DNA of 26,506 nucleotides from CAXQRU01 sp964226685 (GTDB taxonomy: Bacteria > Pseudomonadota > Gammaproteobacteria > Pseudomonadales > Cellvibrionaceae). The position numbers and the translations under genes are program-made. Shown one piece after another: positions 16,339 to 25,150 of the stretch. The DNA lies in assembly GCA_964226685.1 (NCBI GenBank), contig CAXQRU010000076.1, forward strand, positions 1 to 26,506, in the 5' to 3' direction. The notes beneath the pieces were generated by a model. That model had not been told where the DNA came from. It was given only the letters and a program-made list of their open reading frames with translations, and made no database searches. How positions within the stretch are numbered: the stretch's first letter is position 1; each line of letters starts with the position of its first letter.

Positions 16339-18987
16339 CTAGTCCTCAGGTTTATAAGTCACTAGCACTCTCACCACCGACATCTCTGGATGACAGTGTT
16401 CTGACAATGCCTTAGACATCGCCTGGTAACGCTGATCAAGCTCTTCTATCGCTTCATTACTGACATGACCAAAACGACGCTGCAAAGTTGATAGACGTGT
16501 GTGTTCGACTTTATGACGAGCGTTAAGTGCCACTAACGCTTGTTCAATAATCCCTGCCTGCTCTTTTTCAGCCAGTAGCTGAGTTTGCTTAATGCTTTCT
16601 TCAATGGTTTTTCGATAATCTCTCACAATCGTTTGGCAGATATCCTTAGGAGCAGGCTCAATTACCTGAGAAAGCGCCTCATTGGTCAACACCTGGCTAA
16701 GATTCTTATCAGCTTTCTCTAACACCAACACTCGCAACGATGTCTTAGGCAAAAATAAACTCGCCTCAGCGCCATCTGGCGATTGAATGGTTAGACTAAA
16801 GAGCGTCTCAATGAGCAGCTTTCCAGGTGGTAACTGCTTAATGGGGAACAACGCTATCGATGCGCAACCGAGCGGGGTTTGATTCATCAAATCCACCAGC
16901 CCTTGCAAGAAGGGGTGATCCCATGTCATCAAAGTAACATCTTCTCTCGCTAAGGCCGTATCTCTATCAAAGGTTAACTCAAACCCTTCTAATGGCACGC
17001 CCGTTAAACTCGGCAAAAGCATTTGATCCGATGGAATCAAGCTAAAGCGAGAATAATCAAGTTGTTCATAATGTAAATTCAATAAATCAACGGCCTGTTC
17101 GACCAAGGCTTGTGGGTTATGCGCTCGCTCATCTTCACGGACTTGCTCTACCCATTGTCTGGCCTTTTCTGGGGGGCAACTATTCAGCTCTAATAGACGA
17201 TCTCGCCCAGACTCCAAGTCCGCTAGTAACGCTTGCATTTGCAGCTTCGCCGGCTCGGCAACCTGAGGATCATGGCAAAAATCGTTAAAAAATAGCTCAT
17301 GTATGCGGCCAGCGGCTGGGTTTGCTTGCTCAATACAATTAAGTACTTCATGATACCAATGCAATCTTTGAGCAAGCACTTCGCCTTCTTCTGGGCATAG
17401 GTGAATTTTTATCGTTTCAGTTTGTCCGATGCGATCAAGGCGACCGATACGCTGCTCCAACACATCGGGATGATCAGGCAAATCCCAGCAAATCAAATGG
17501 TGGCAGAATTGGAAGTTGCGGCCCTCACTACCGATTTCGGAGCAAAGCATCAAAGGCGCACCACTTTCTTGGTCGGCAAAATAAGCCGCCGCACGATCTC
17601 TCTCAACCAAGGTCATTTGTTCATGAAATACCGGGCAATCTCGCCCAGTTTTTTGATACAGCCAAGCTTTAATTTCTAAAACATCATTTAGCGCATGAGT
17701 TATCAATAGCGTTTTTTCGCCGCTATGCTCTTTCAAATAACTCTCAAGCCAAGCGTATTTTTCCTCATGATTGGCAACACTTGGGTGCACGATAAGCTGA
17801 CGCTTGGGGAAGCCTTTAATACTTGAGCGAGTATTTCGAAAAACTGAGCGGCCAGTACCGTAGCAATCTACCAATAATTCAACCATCGCCGCATTATCAA
17901 GATCATCTATGGACTCATTGGGAAATTGTTTAGCCACATAATCCCTAACGCTTTGAGGGAGTTCTTGGCCGGCTTCAATGTGAGCCAGTTGATTCGCTAG
18001 TTCTCCATAGTGCTTTAATTGTTCAGTAAACGCATTAAAATCAGTAAAACGGTTATCATCCAATAGCCTCAAGCGATGAAAATGGCTCTCTAGACCCATG
18101 CGCTCAGGAGTTGCCGAAAGTAACAACAAGTGCTCAGACAACGCCGCTAATGCATGAAGATTTTCGCTAGCAAGGCTGGGTTTATTCAAATCAAAATGAT
18201 GCGCTTCATCGACAATGACACAATGCCATTGTTGGTCAAACACGGGGGACTCTTGCTCGAGCAAAGAATGAGTCGCAATTACAACACCCGCTTCAGACGT
18301 ATCCAAGTCTTCATCGTACAAATTGGCCTGTATACAAAAGCGCCTTAATAACTCAACAAACCACTGCACTTGTAGTGCATCAGGCACAATCACTAGCACT
18401 CGCTGCACCTGATGTTGCAGCATCAATCGATGCAATATCAAACCCGCTTCAATAGTTTTCCCAAGACCTACTTCATCGGCTAATAGCACTCTTACCGGCA
18501 TCACACTGGTAGCCTGGGTAGCCACATATAACTGGTGTGGCGTCAATAAGATTCTGGCGCCTAACAAACCAATGGAAGACGATTGCGCCCAACGCTGATA
18601 CTCTTCTAGCAGCTGGCTTCTAAAGTCAAACCAATAGGGCTTATCAAGCTGATTGGCAAGTAAGCGTTTGACAGGATGCTGTAACTCAATGGTCGCTGAT
18701 AGCTGCGTTTCAGGTACCACACCACCACCAACAGTCAAATACACAGCCAAATTATTGACCTGCTCAACAGACTCAACTTCATATTGATCGCCCGCTAAGG
18801 TTTCAATGCGATCACCTGGTGTAAATAGCACTCTGGTCAATGGAGAATTACTCAAACCATAGACTCTGACCTCACCAGTAGCCGGGAACTCTATGGTGAC
18901 CTTGCGACGGTCGAATTCTGTAATCATTCCCAAGCCTAAGCTTGAATCCGTATCGGCCACCCAGCGTTGGCCTACTTGTAAGGTCAT
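16339..18987 (-). CDS. rapA: RNA polymerase-associated ATP-dependent helicase RapA
   Basis: A Swi2/Snf2-family ATPase that binds RNA polymerase and promotes its recycling. The N-terminus (GQRWVADTDSSLGLG) matches the RapA Tudor-like domain. Helicase motifs are LLADEVGLGKT with Walker A at about 171-178, VDEAHHF at about 259-265, LLLSATP, and in the second lobe SEIGSEGRNFQFC and QRIGRLDRIGQ. At 882 residues it is shorter than E. coli RapA (968). I chose the ATG at 18987 because GGGAG lies 7 bases upstream and the N-terminus aligns from there. In-frame ATG 18999 overlaps the upstream stop. It is probably translated with the 60-residue gene just ahead. Confidence 0.95.
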   Translation of the reverse strand: MTLQVGQRWVADTDSSLGLGMITEFDRRKVTIEFPATGEVRVYGLSNSPLTRVLFTPGDRIETLAGDQYEVESVEQVNNLAVYLTVGGGVVPETQLSATIELQHPVKRLLANQLDKPYWFDFRSQLLEEYQRWAQSSSIGLLGARILLTPHQLYVATQATSVMPVRVLLADEVGLGKTIEAGLILHRLMLQHQVQRVLVIVPDALQVQWFVELLRRFCIQANLYDEDLDTSEAGVVIATHSLLEQESPVFDQQWHCVIVDEAHHFDLNKPSLASENLHALAALSEHLLLLSATPERMGLESHFHRLRLLDDNRFTDFNAFTEQLKHYGELANQLAHIEAGQELPQSVRDYVAKQFPNESIDDLDNAAMVELLVDCYGTGRSVFRNTRSSIKGFPKRQLIVHPSVANHEEKYAWLESYLKEHSGEKTLLITHALNDVLEIKAWLYQKTGRDCPVFHEQMTLVERDRAAAYFADQESGAPLMLCSEIGSEGRNFQFCHHLICWDLPDHPDVLEQRIGRLDRIGQTETIKIHLCPEEGEVLAQRLHWYHEVLNCIEQANPAAGRIHELFFNDFCHDPQVAEPAKLQMQALLADLESGRDRLLELNSCPPEKARQWVEQVREDERAHNPQALVEQAVDLLNLHYEQLDYSRFSLIPSDQMLLPSLTGVPLEGFELTFDRDTALAREDVTLMTWDHPFLQGLVDLMNQTPLGCASIALFPIKQLPPGKLLIETLFSLTIQSPDGAEASLFLPKTSLRVLVLEKADKNLSQVLTNEALSQVIEPAPKDICQTIVRDYRKTIEESIKQTQLLAEKEQAGIIEQALVALNARHKVEHTRLSTLQRRFGHVSNEAIEELDQRYQAMSKALSEHCHPEMSVVRVLVTYKPED

Positions 18988-18998
18988 TTTAGCTCCCA

Positions 18999-19181
18999 TT
19001 AATGTGCTTTTACTTTTGTTGCCCCACAACGTTCACAACGATACCGAGTGACTAAACGCCCCTCTTTTACATCAAATTGATTTGACGTCACCACTTTCCA
19101 CTTATGAAACCCCTCAAGGCACAAGGTCTTGCCTTTGTTTTTTTTGGCTTTGGGGCGTTTGAAGGGGAGGATGTCGGCCAT
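18999..19181 (-). CDS. Small Cys-pair (zinc-ribbon-like) protein upstream of rapA
   Basis: A 60-residue basic protein starting MADILPFKRPKAKKNKG. It has one Cys near position 21 (TLCLEGFHKW) and a C-x-x-C pair near the end (YRCERCGATKVK), with a His between, which could form a single zinc site. I believe small proteins of this kind occur in other gammaproteobacteria, but no function is known to me. I chose the ATG at 19181 because the upstream extension to a TTG at 19220 looks non-coding. Its stop is 11 bases before the rapA start, so it is probably co-transcribed with rapA, and an RNA polymerase-linked role is a guess. Confidence 0.75.
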   Translation of the reverse strand: MADILPFKRPKAKKNKGKTLCLEGFHKWKVVTSNQFDVKEGRLVTRYRCERCGATKVKAH

Positions 19182-19321
19182 AATCTTACTGACAGCCTCG
19201 ATAGGAGTTATGATAGGCAATTGGTATCATTGATCTAGTATTGGTGGTTCATAAACCGGGCTAGTTTAAATGAAAAACAGGGGTAATTACCACTGCCAAA
19301 TCAGTATACTTATAGTTCCTG

Positions 19322-19345
19322 TGAAAAAGAACATGAAGCCATGTC
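19322..19345 (-). terminator. Intrinsic terminator at the end of the Ter module
   Basis: On the minus strand ACATG-GCTT-CATGT forms a 5-pair stem (19331-19344) extended by a G-T pair, followed by TCTTTTTC (U-run at 19323-19327). It starts 3 bases after the lipoprotein stop. The stem is short, so strength is uncertain. The rest of 19182-19321 shows no gene. Confidence 0.5.
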
Positions 19346-19346
19346 A

Positions 19347-20069
19347 TTATTTTTCTTGAGCAATACTCTCAAACACCTTTACTAAGCTATTGTCGGCATG
19401 CCTTGAAAAATCCATTCTCAAATTGGTCATCGCCATATCGGCAGTGGTAATGACGCTCTGATTCTCAGGCGTTTCGACCGCAAGTTGCGTTTTACACAAC
19501 ACTTTTTGTTCATCCAGACTCATAATGGTTACCATCATTTCCGCCTCGCCCTGTATAAAGTTAGATTCATCCAACAATGCTGGGCTTTGATAATGGGTGA
19601 TTTGGTTAACCACTAAATAATCCATATGCTTCAAAAGTTTAAAGGAATTGATAAATAAACTAGATGCTTTTGCATCGGGATCTTTCAATGTCCCTGAGAG
19701 CGCATTAAATAATCCATTAATATCAGTAGTTTGACCAACAACCAAGAGATCCAAGGGATCTTCTGAATTGACTACTGGCCAGTGATACTTTGAATCAATC
19801 TGGCTCAGTAGCCAATTATGATCAACTACAACTAGGTTCTCAGATGGCAAATAACGATAGGTTGGAGCTACCAGTGGGATGGTTACATTTTCGCAAGAAG
19901 GCACATCATCATTGATTTGAGAATAAACTCTGGCTAAGTTAACGATGGAATCGCGTTTAGAAATAACCCAATCTCCTTGTTGTTCCATAATGTCTTTATA
20001 GCTTGGTTCACCAGGCTCACAGCCAGAAACAACAAAGACAAAACAAAACAGTGACAGTAATCTTGCCAT
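19347..20069 (-). CDS. Lipoprotein of unknown function, last gene of the Ter module
   Basis: A 240-residue lipoprotein: MARLLSLFCFVFVVSGC gives a lipobox V-S-G-C with Cys17, followed by Glu, then a soluble alpha/beta domain that I do not recognise. Three further cysteines are Cys in PSCENV, the lipid Cys and one in KVLCKTQ, so a disulfide is possible. I chose ATG 20069 (GGA 6 bases upstream) over the GTG at 20078. It lies 40 bases after the protease-like gene with no terminator between, and a terminator follows it, so it is probably in the same transcript. Inference: a periplasmic-facing sensor or anchor for the module. Confidence 0.75.
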   Translation of the reverse strand: MARLLSLFCFVFVVSGCEPGEPSYKDIMEQQGDWVISKRDSIVNLARVYSQINDDVPSCENVTIPLVAPTYRYLPSENLVVVDHNWLLSQIDSKYHWPVVNSEDPLDLLVVGQTTDINGLFNALSGTLKDPDAKASSLFINSFKLLKHMDYLVVNQITHYQSPALLDESNFIQGEAEMMVTIMSLDEQKVLCKTQLAVETPENQSVITTADMAMTNLRMDFSRHADNSLVKVFESIAQEK

Positions 20070-20109
20070 AATTTCCACTACCTAAGAATTTATTTATCCA
20101 TCACAACGT

Positions 20110-21114
20110 TTATCGAATATGAAGCTTACTCTGACATTGCTGGCCATCGATCAACTCAATTTTTCTCCATGAACTATCATTGTTCAGGGGCTGCCAGCGG
20201 CGCTCTTCTTTAATATAATTCCAGTCTTTATCATTTTGATAAAATACCTGCACCGATTTGCCTTCAATGATATTTAAAATTTCATTATCGTGATAATTGT
20301 ACTCGTCATAATCTGTAATCGCGATTTGCGCCATTTCTGAGTAGCATTCGCTCATATCAAGCAGTAGACGATTCATATCCTTATCTAATGGTTTCGCATT
20401 TAATCCAATTTTTTTTGCCTCTCTCAAGGTGATAGGGTAACTGTGAGAGGGATAATCTGAATTTAATACGGTACTGATCCGCAAACACTCATCTATATCA
20501 TCGATATGATAAGACAAAATTTCCTGACAGGTTTTAATAGACAAAGAACTAGCTCGGTCAATCGCACCGATCACTAAAGGGTGAATATACTTAAAGATAT
20601 CCGCATATGGGTTGGCATGATGATCCTTTGAGTTCGCATTCCAAAGTTGAATCAATCGTGATAGCTCATCCTGGCTCACATTCACACGTCGATTATTGGT
20701 TTCATCAATGGGCGATAAATCATGGCGCAAAGAAGAATCAATCGCGGTTAAGTGAGCCATCGGGCCCATATGAATCTCATTAGCGCCAAGACAAATCATG
20801 GTCGCCGCCGAAGCGCACTCCAAAGGCACATAGGCGACAAGATCATTAAAGCGCTCTCTTAACATATTCACAATACGCAAAGCTGCTTCAACATCACCAC
20901 CATTGGATTTAATAAAAATTCCCGCTTGATTAGCATGCCCGACTTTTTCAAGAATTTCGTACAGAGCAATCACATCGTTACCACAAACACTACCACGATC
21001 TGAAGTCCAGTAAACAATAATTTCTCGACCGGTCATTTCACTTAAGCGAGCAATATTTTCTTGCGTCTTTGAAAATAAAATCGGGGGCTGCTTTACATTG
21101 GGTCTTTCGGACAT
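20110..21114 (-). CDS. ClpP-fold serine protease-like protein (SDH proteinase family)
   Basis: A 334-residue cytoplasmic protein without signal peptide. The N-terminal 170 residues resemble the serine dehydrogenase proteinase family (SDH_sah, ClpP/crotonase superfamily). IIVYWTS leads in, SNGGDVEAALRI at 70-81 corresponds to the oxyanion G-G loop, ECASAATMICLGAN at 99-112 supplies candidate nucleophile Ser102, and GPMAHLTAIDSSL at 117-129 follows. These proteins resemble soluble relatives of SppA. The C-terminal 90 residues, with YHDNEILNIIEGK, are unassigned. The ATG at 21114 has an AAGGAG site 8 bases upstream. It follows the kinase by 21 bases, so it should be co-expressed. The substrate is unknown. 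Confidence 0.82.
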   Translation of the reverse strand: MSERPNVKQPPILFSKTQENIARLSEMTGREIIVYWTSDRGSVCGNDVIALYEILEKVGHANQAGIFIKSNGGDVEAALRIVNMLRERFNDLVAYVPLECASAATMICLGANEIHMGPMAHLTAIDSSLRHDLSPIDETNNRRVNVSQDELSRLIQLWNANSKDHHANPYADIFKYIHPLVIGAIDRASSLSIKTCQEILSYHIDDIDECLRISTVLNSDYPSHSYPITLREAKKIGLNAKPLDKDMNRLLLDMSECYSEMAQIAITDYDEYNYHDNEILNIIEGKSVQVFYQNDKDWNYIKEERRWQPLNNDSSWRKIELIDGQQCQSKLHIR

Positions 21115-21135
21115 TGGTCTTCTCCTTATAAGTAT

Positions 21136-22632
21136 CTAGCCTTTTCCTTCCACCATTTGAAAATGAAATAAACGATCGCCATTTTCTTTACCAGTCAAAA
21201 GTTGGAGGCCTTCAGTGATTTTTATTTGCGCCCCTATGGGCTGTGGCTCTTTGGTATTGACATCAATCAAGTTGGGCAAACCCTCATTGACGAGATACCA
21301 TTGATTTTGATGAAAAACAAAATAACCTAATCGGCGTTTTTGAGCGGGCGTTAAACGCTCGTTTGGCTGCACAAACCGGTTGGTATGCCACCTAAAGAGA
21401 GATTGGTTAGAGTAAACCATCAAACGGTGATTATCTGGACTAAAGTTACCATCACGGCCTGAATAAAAATTAATAACCGGCAATAGGCCTTTGTAGGGCT
21501 GGCTACAGAATGGACACTTGGGTGATGTGCTATTATCAAACACATACCATTTTTGTGCACACTTTGGATTCACGCAAGGCTGCACCAAATCAACGGTTTT
21601 AATCAATGCATTTTCCCAATCGTCTGCTGTTGGGCGTTTTTCCGGTTTGTGCAACCCCTCGATAAACGCCTGCTCAAACAATTGGCTCAAATAGGGCCCC
21701 GTCAGCGTATAGGGTAACCGAGTCGTATCTTTCCAGGGCAATTCGCTGGGCTTGGCTTTTTTAGGATCAATTCGATTTTCTTTACTTGGATGCTCAACAA
21801 ATAACGCCTTTTCTCCCATCGCTAATAATTCGTCTTTATGAGGATCTAGATCATGAACCTTATCACCTCGCAATGGATGTCTCAGCAATAAATAATTGTA
21901 AATCATTACCGCTAATGCGTGTCGATCCGAAAGGATAGTGGGAAGCTTCCGCTCGGGGTCTGTTTTCGATAAGTGCGATGTCGCCAGTACTTCAGGCGCA
22001 ATAAAATCTGGGGTGCCCACCACATCTGGTGGGTATTTACCTGGCACCACTAAACCATCTACATCGATAATGGTCGCGTTACCAGTGGTCGGAGAAATCA
22101 ATACATTTTTGTAGCTTAAATCCGAGTGAGCCAACCCCGCCGCATGCAAACGACGAACAGACCGCGCGATAAGTAAAGAGATACGCAAATAACTCAACCA
22201 ATCGCCTTTTTCTCGATCATCCAAAAAACGATTTTGATTACTCGCTGAGGCAAACCATTTACCTTGCTTTTCCTTACCTTTTATTTTCAAAAAATCATTA
22301 TTAACCGAGCCAAATTGAAAGAAAAAATGCGAACGATATACCGGCATAACAATGCCAGTTAAGCCATTATACTCCACTATTTTTTCCGGCCAACAAAAAA
22401 GATTTTTCCAATAATTACCCGTTTCATTATCAAAAATGCGAGTTTTATACTGCCCGGTAATCATCTCTAAACGGTGGCGACTGGCTTCATCAATAGGTTG
22501 TCTGTAAAAGGCAACCACATAATTTTTACAGGGGCTGAAGTACACATCCTTCATCGTGCCTGCACCAACGACCACATCGTCAGCAAATTCCACTCGTGAA
22601 CCATCCGTCGCTGTTAAGGTTTGAATCGCCAC
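21136..22632 (-). CDS. Ser/Thr protein kinase with zinc ribbon and FHA-like tail (TerY-P triad/YegI-like)
   Basis: A 498-residue kinase of the TerY-P triad type, like E. coli YegI. It has a Gly loop VGAGTMKDVY near 22-31, catalytic HSDLSYKN at 169-176, metal motif DVDG at 190-193 (replacing DFG) and activation/APE segment GTPDFIAPEV near 206-215. The place of the usual ATP-binding Lys in strand 3 reads VVAFYR, so Lys appears absent. A zinc ribbon has Cys353, 358, 373 and 376. The last 100 residues look like a degenerate FHA domain (WYLVNEG, LIDVN, I-x-E-G-x-x-L-L-TG). I chose GTG 22632: AGGAGG overlaps the phosphatase stop 4 bases ahead. There is no TM helix, so it is cytoplasmic. Confidence 0.9.
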   Translation of the reverse strand: MAIQTLTATDGSRVEFADDVVVGAGTMKDVYFSPCKNYVVAFYRQPIDEASRHRLEMITGQYKTRIFDNETGNYWKNLFCWPEKIVEYNGLTGIVMPVYRSHFFFQFGSVNNDFLKIKGKEKQGKWFASASNQNRFLDDREKGDWLSYLRISLLIARSVRRLHAAGLAHSDLSYKNVLISPTTGNATIIDVDGLVVPGKYPPDVVGTPDFIAPEVLATSHLSKTDPERKLPTILSDRHALAVMIYNYLLLRHPLRGDKVHDLDPHKDELLAMGEKALFVEHPSKENRIDPKKAKPSELPWKDTTRLPYTLTGPYLSQLFEQAFIEGLHKPEKRPTADDWENALIKTVDLVQPCVNPKCAQKWYVFDNSTSPKCPFCSQPYKGLLPVINFYSGRDGNFSPDNHRLMVYSNQSLFRWHTNRFVQPNERLTPAQKRRLGYFVFHQNQWYLVNEGLPNLIDVNTKEPQPIGAQIKITEGLQLLTGKENGDRLFHFQMVEGKG

Positions 22633-22640
22633 ACAACCTC

Positions 22641-24086
22641 CTATGATTTGATAGAACAAATAGCGATGGAGCGATCATCGTGATGGCCAGGAGACCAAAA
22701 GTTCAACCACTCAATCAAATCTCCCTTCGCCTTTTGCTCATCTGGCTCTGTCAATAAAGGGCTTACCTCTTGCCACAAAGCATCCCATTTTTCGATTTCC
22801 CCCATTTGACGTTCACTATCAAACCACGGGTCGGTGATGCCATCAGTTGCGAGAATAATGGCCGTCATTGCTGGTACTTTTGTCAAAAATACCCGACTAT
22901 AAACACTGCCATCCTCAAACATTTTTTTATCCAAAAAGCGGGTTTGCCCAGCAAACTGACCGCCATCGGGCTTTCCAAACAATGTCACTTGTTCATTTTC
23001 TTGGTAAATAACCGCTCCGCCATCACCCACCCAAAAACCAAATACAATATGGCCATCCTCAAGTGGCTTATGGGCAGCAACCAACAAAGTGGTAGAGTAG
23101 TCCTTGAAACTATCGCCTGGATTTTTATCCACCTCTTCTTGAATTTTTAAAGCTGCCGTATAAACTGCTTTAACCATCGTTTGTTGATAAACCTGCTGTA
23201 AACGCTGTTGATTTTCAGGATTATTTTCTGCCGCTAAAGCTTTATAATACACAATGAGCTGCTCACCTAAATAACCATTTAGCGCTTCTTTTAATGTTTC
23301 CGCGGTACTACGGCTTGCAATTTCTGATCCCCGACGAGAATATGGGCAAGAACCCGCTCCATCGGCCACACAAAGAATGTTCCACTCACCTATTTTATTA
23401 GCGATCTCCATAGAGAAATCATCATCTCTATGTATGCCTGTATGGGCGTGTGAACGACCACGAACGCTACCGCCAAGTAAGATAGCTTTGTCATTCAATA
23501 AACGCTGGCTGTCCGCATCAGGTTTATGGAACCGCGCGGTATCATCAGAGGGTAAATTTTTCCATAAGGTTTTAGGATCGGGAATGACCGTCACCTTTAA
23601 TTCACCCACCATCGCTCGCTTTTCACCATTGGGCAAGTATTGGAAGCAGGATACTTTAATTTTATAGTCACCTGCCTGAGTCGCTTTAGCACTGATAATG
23701 AGCGGATCATTTTGGCAAGTCGCCTCTTCAAAGCTCTCATCGGGGTGAACATGGGTAATCTCAATCTTGCCATCAACAGCATCTTGAAGGGTAATTTCTT
23801 CCTGAAAAAGCTGTCCAGCCATAACATTCGCAATTCGCATTCGAATCGGCTCCGGCTTTCTAGGTTTTTGTGCATTAGCCGGCGGTCGTTTTAACATATT
23901 TGGTGTCCTTTGTAGCGGCAAACCAAGCTTTTTATAAGCTTGTACAATAGCGCTATCAAGTTGTTTTAGGTGATGTAACACGCAAGGATCTTGAATCAGC
24001 TCTCTCAACAATCGTTTCTCTTGCGCTTGCTGATGAACATGTCCATAGAGTTTGAAGAGATGCGAAAGCAAATGGGACTGTGACAC
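22641..24086 (-). CDS. PP2C-type phosphatase with N-terminal helical and Ig-like extension (TerY-P triad)
   Basis: A 481-residue protein. Residues 200-481 form a PP2C (PPM) Ser/Thr phosphatase: GRSHAHTGIHRDDDF near 210-224, metal-binding ADGAG at 241-245, STTLL at 331-335, WVGDGG at 352-357, ATDGITD at 413-419 and GHHDDRS at 467-473 with the second metal Asp pair. The first 80 residues are helical and basic. Residues 80-170 (MRIANVMAGQLFQEEITL to GELKVTVI) look like an Ig/cadherin-like beta sandwich. E. coli YegK lacks this extension (about 250 residues). The GTG start at 24086 overlaps the upstream TAG stop by one base, with AGGG 5 bases ahead. It should reverse phosphorylation by the kinase encoded next. 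Confidence 0.9.
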   Translation of the reverse strand: MSQSHLLSHLFKLYGHVHQQAQEKRLLRELIQDPCVLHHLKQLDSAIVQAYKKLGLPLQRTPNMLKRPPANAQKPRKPEPIRMRIANVMAGQLFQEEITLQDAVDGKIEITHVHPDESFEEATCQNDPLIISAKATQAGDYKIKVSCFQYLPNGEKRAMVGELKVTVIPDPKTLWKNLPSDDTARFHKPDADSQRLLNDKAILLGGSVRGRSHAHTGIHRDDDFSMEIANKIGEWNILCVADGAGSCPYSRRGSEIASRSTAETLKEALNGYLGEQLIVYYKALAAENNPENQQRLQQVYQQTMVKAVYTAALKIQEEVDKNPGDSFKDYSTTLLVAAHKPLEDGHIVFGFWVGDGGAVIYQENEQVTLFGKPDGGQFAGQTRFLDKKMFEDGSVYSRVFLTKVPAMTAIILATDGITDPWFDSERQMGEIEKWDALWQEVSPLLTEPDEQKAKGDLIEWLNFWSPGHHDDRSIAICSIKS

Positions 24087-25132
24087 TAACCCTGCCCTCT
24101 TTCCACATCAAAATCTCCACCACCGCTACGCATATCAAACTGTAAAGATTTGGAGCACCAAGGACAGGTCGCCAACCCAGATTCATTCAAACACAATAGA
24201 CGCTTGCATTGGCACATCGCAAAGCTAATCGGATTACTGCACTGAGGACAAGAAGAGCCTCCTTCTAAGTTTGAAGTGCTGACACTTTGTTTTAAATCCG
24301 TTTCAGAACTCCAATCAAAGTAACTATCATCCAAAGCGTAGCTGCCTTCAAAACCAAAAAAATCAGATTTTATAAAACTAATTCCATCCGTTTGACTTCG
24401 AGCGTATTTCATTAAGTAGGGTTTTTTGTTCTTACTACAACGCGCCGTTAACACTACGTAATCTGGATCTGCCACGGCAAAGGCGTCAACATCTTTTACA
24501 ATGGTAATACCCGCATCATCCGCTTTTTCTAAGGAGATGGTACCCGTGCTACCTTCCAGTTCAACTTTTTGACTTTGTGCACGCACAGAAGCACTGACCC
24601 ACTCAATGAACTTCTTAAATTGTTCATCAGAAGCATTTTCAATCGCCAATATATTTTCAGTCAGTTGCCCCAGGACTTGCATATCGGCATTATTGCCTAA
24701 GGTAATCGCCACCAATGATGCCTTAGATGCATAATCTTGCTGCCATTTTTTGACCGCTGCCATCGGGCTATCGGTTGGTTTGCCATCGGTAATGAGAAAC
24801 ACCACCGGTTCCCAATCACCACGTTCTTCAAGAGTGGTTTTCTTAACCTTAGTATCAATTTCCTCCATCAATACCCGCAAGCCTTCACCTAAAGCCGTGC
24901 CACCACCGACAGGAATTTTTGGCGGATAAAAGCTCACCAAATCAACCAATGGAGTTAAGGCTTTTGCTTTTCCCGCAAAGGCAATCAAGCTAATGAAAAC
25001 CGTCTCCAATGACTGCGGGTCTTGCCGCAAACTAGACACAATTCTTTCAATGCCTTCTTCTAAACGTCTAAGCGGTTCTCCCACCATCGATTCAGACACA
25101 TCTATCACAAAAAATATCGGCAAACGGCGCAT
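24086..25132 (-). CDS. vWA-domain protein with Cys-rich zinc-binding tail (TerY-like)
   Basis: A 348-residue protein. Residues 1-200 form a von Willebrand A domain with a complete MIDAS: D11-x-S13-x-S15 (IDVSESM), Thr79 in GGGTALG and Asp116 in ITDGKPTD. A second domain (about 205-285) is followed by seven cysteines at about 295, 298, 307, 309, 314, 323 and 326, arranged as paired knuckles, probably binding zinc. It is cytoplasmic with no signal peptide. The ATG at 25132 has GGAG 8 bases upstream. It is a clear paralogue of the next upstream gene (shared S-L-R-Q-D-P and S-L-E/x-V segments). It probably works as a metal-dependent scaffold for the kinase and phosphatase. Confidence 0.9.
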   Translation of the reverse strand: MRRLPIFFVIDVSESMVGEPLRRLEEGIERIVSSLRQDPQSLETVFISLIAFAGKAKALTPLVDLVSFYPPKIPVGGGTALGEGLRVLMEEIDTKVKKTTLEERGDWEPVVFLITDGKPTDSPMAAVKKWQQDYASKASLVAITLGNNADMQVLGQLTENILAIENASDEQFKKFIEWVSASVRAQSQKVELEGSTGTISLEKADDAGITIVKDVDAFAVADPDYVVLTARCSKNKKPYLMKYARSQTDGISFIKSDFFGFEGSYALDDSYFDWSSETDLKQSVSTSNLEGGSSCPQCSNPISFAMCQCKRLLCLNESGLATCPWCSKSLQFDMRSGGGDFDVERGQG

Positions 25133-25150
25133 GGTTTTCTCCTCAGTAAC

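Noticed and set aside
16191..16415. 74-codon plus-strand open frame after the small lipoprotein
   Set aside because: It begins inside a perfect terminator-like hairpin, overlaps the end of rapA, lacks a ribosome site and has no protein-like pattern.
22770..23150. 126-codon plus-strand open frame
   Set aside because: It lies wholly inside the PP2C gene on the opposite strand, has no recognisable domain, and the PP2C motifs prove the minus-strand reading.
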